The translations under genes and the position numbers were made by a program. Source: Myxococcales bacterium (GTDB lineage: Bacteria; Myxococcota_A; Bradymonadia; UBA7976; UBA1532). Taken from it: a stretch of DNA of 49,523 nucleotides. The DNA is taken from assembly GCA_947488215.1 (NCBI GenBank), contig CANLBD010000002.1:1-49523 (forward strand), read 5' to 3'. The notes beneath the pieces were generated by a model, which did not search any database, had not been told where the DNA came from, and saw only the letters and a list, made by a program, of their open reading frames with translations. Below, one piece after another: positions 49,101 to 49,523 of this stretch (the first letter of the stretch is position 1; each line of letters opens with the position of its first letter).

Positions 49101-49523
49101 CGCGCCCTCAAAGTCGTCGAGGCCGCCGTTCGGACCGCCCACAACGCCGTTGTCGTCCGTACCGAAGAGGCCGTCATTGTCGGTGTCCCAGCGGTAGGTC
49201 GAGATGGCATCGCAGGGCGCGTTCGGGTCGCGCGAGTTGCGCCCATCGAGCGTCACGGTCGCGAATCCAGCGCCCACACGGCCCGTGACGTACGGACCGC
49301 CGGCGTTGGCGACGGGCGCGACGTTGACGAGGTTCAGGCGGACGTTGACGTTGACCGTCGCCGAGGTGTGGCCCGCTGCGTCGACGACGCGGACGCGGGC
49401 GACGTAGGGCGTTTGGAGCGCGGCCACGTTGCGGGTCACGCGGGCGCCCTGCGTCTCGAAGACGCCGTCGCCGTCGCCGTCGAAGTCCCACTCGTAGCGC
49501 GCGATCGCGAGGTTCGCATCTCC
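46134..49523 (-). CDS. Giant PKD-domain protein, paralogous to 41392..45255; 5' end beyond window; C-terminal alpha-helical domain of unknown function
   Basis: Frame stays open to 49523 (GDANLAIARYEWDFDGDGDGVFETQGARVTRN). PKD motifs YRWDTDNDG, YEWDFTNDG, YTWDFNDGTPN, IEWDFTGDG. Confidence 0.88.
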   Translation of the reverse strand, partial: GDANLAIARYEWDFDGDGDGVFETQGARVTRNVAALQTPYVARVRVVDAAGHTSATVNVNVRLNLVNVAPVANAGGPYVTGRVGAGFATVTLDGRNSRDPNAPCDAISTYRWDTDNDGLFGTDDNGVVGGPNGGLDDFEGATVAGYSNVAWQIGQDFLVNLVVCDSGNPRLCSQPAQATIRVQLEAPPVGEIRSPRSDDPTVCIGAAPFDVAYSVADPEGDPVTVIVLAGGVEVARQNNVATNANGTPVNGTIRIANPALVPEGGVALEVRFDDNQGGVVTVNAGGPITFDRTAPAVSFGNMLISENICLPANQAANVDLQPRVQDAGDPSPRVEQSRVELGCRDTYTVTATDKCGNVGSAVRNVRVAEPVEVTVNGATEGQLVQSTRLTWMVVGPADCVNSIMATLAHNGGAANNYVANSVVDLPGTYTLDLTITNCSGTPRHQLLNFAVNRSPVPDAQIAGHPNVDPAGPVGRPSYIVDEGSGLQLDASESSAPEAIDRIVRYEWDFTNDGTFDFTSNAPMGASASPLATFPTDANGVFTGTLRATDSLGSSADQLFQVTVRDITPIASAAGPYVVPQGVALTLDGAASRSLSPADAITRYTWDFNDGTPNGVVVAPAANSVTHTWLNDGLYNVRLTVQDEDNNASVVTTVTVRDVDPIINAVTPPDPAYEIADMRFSIDATQGAPGDPITRIEWDFTGDGQPDRAGESTTWIFEDAGNYPVTVTVYDRDSSTTQRINLRVREITFAELMQVADARIAAVRNDPNASLVAKGRVLNTQATIEDGGLWAERYGRRGDSWVAWDSITFDVKRSQEAGGDYGNLLWAISRTLLRDLTALRTSVVTGEQNRAPVPADHPSVVRADSYLADLRAIYDDPNFRRDVSGAAGAQLVRDLFGAGYEAYFYLRDAIDPCNRFDKFAVQEPVGANADPVRRVANANAVNTNLITALGELRTELQTYVDSGAPGDLGPGHAQVLDTLDTLGRIQDLVRLPIAIVCDAGQCITDEQALQNELLLMDLIDDLYEAAGEGVYIRNIQACLMLAVKFRIEISLLRVEFVCGQFSAVARNARTSQRAGLALVDNTQVDAALQYYTNDEQRCLIVRTYNTCFVAREGVAPQPWPAVCPEAQPAP

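Overview
This is a dense, high-GC bacterial chromosomal window. The gene content (PEGA-domain Ser/Thr kinases, many small lipoproteins, very large PKD/Cys-rich secreted proteins) suggests Myxococcota or a relative; that placement is inference. I support about 33 protein-coding genes. Two run off the window: a CinA-like N-terminus on the minus strand at 1-222, and a giant PKD protein on the minus strand that continues past 49523. I saw no rRNA, tRNA, CRISPR array, transposase or phage module. Confidently recognised housekeeping genes are greB, dus, gluQ, Fe/Mn sod, dinB, speA, gloB and ino1. The most interesting items are: (1) a two-gene operon of myo-inositol-phosphate synthase plus a fused nucleotidyltransferase/CDP-alcohol phosphotransferase (IPCT-DIPPS-like) with an intact DxxDGxxARx8Gx3Dx3D motif; (2) a window-wide pattern in which convergent gene pairs end almost back-to-back and a perfect or near-perfect inverted repeat covers one or both stop codons; (3) an unlisted 41-codon ORF with 18 Lys/Arg and no acidic residue; (4) a tandem-duplicated DsbA/HCCA-isomerase-like protein with Cys in one active site and Ser in the other; (5) a Tex-like protein that appears to lack the HhH region; (6) two paralogous giant PKD proteins with unrelated C-termini beside a Cys-rich 'stalk' lipoprotein; (7) mutually exclusive hairpins in the speA leader. 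All functional statements are from reading translated sequence; no searches were run.
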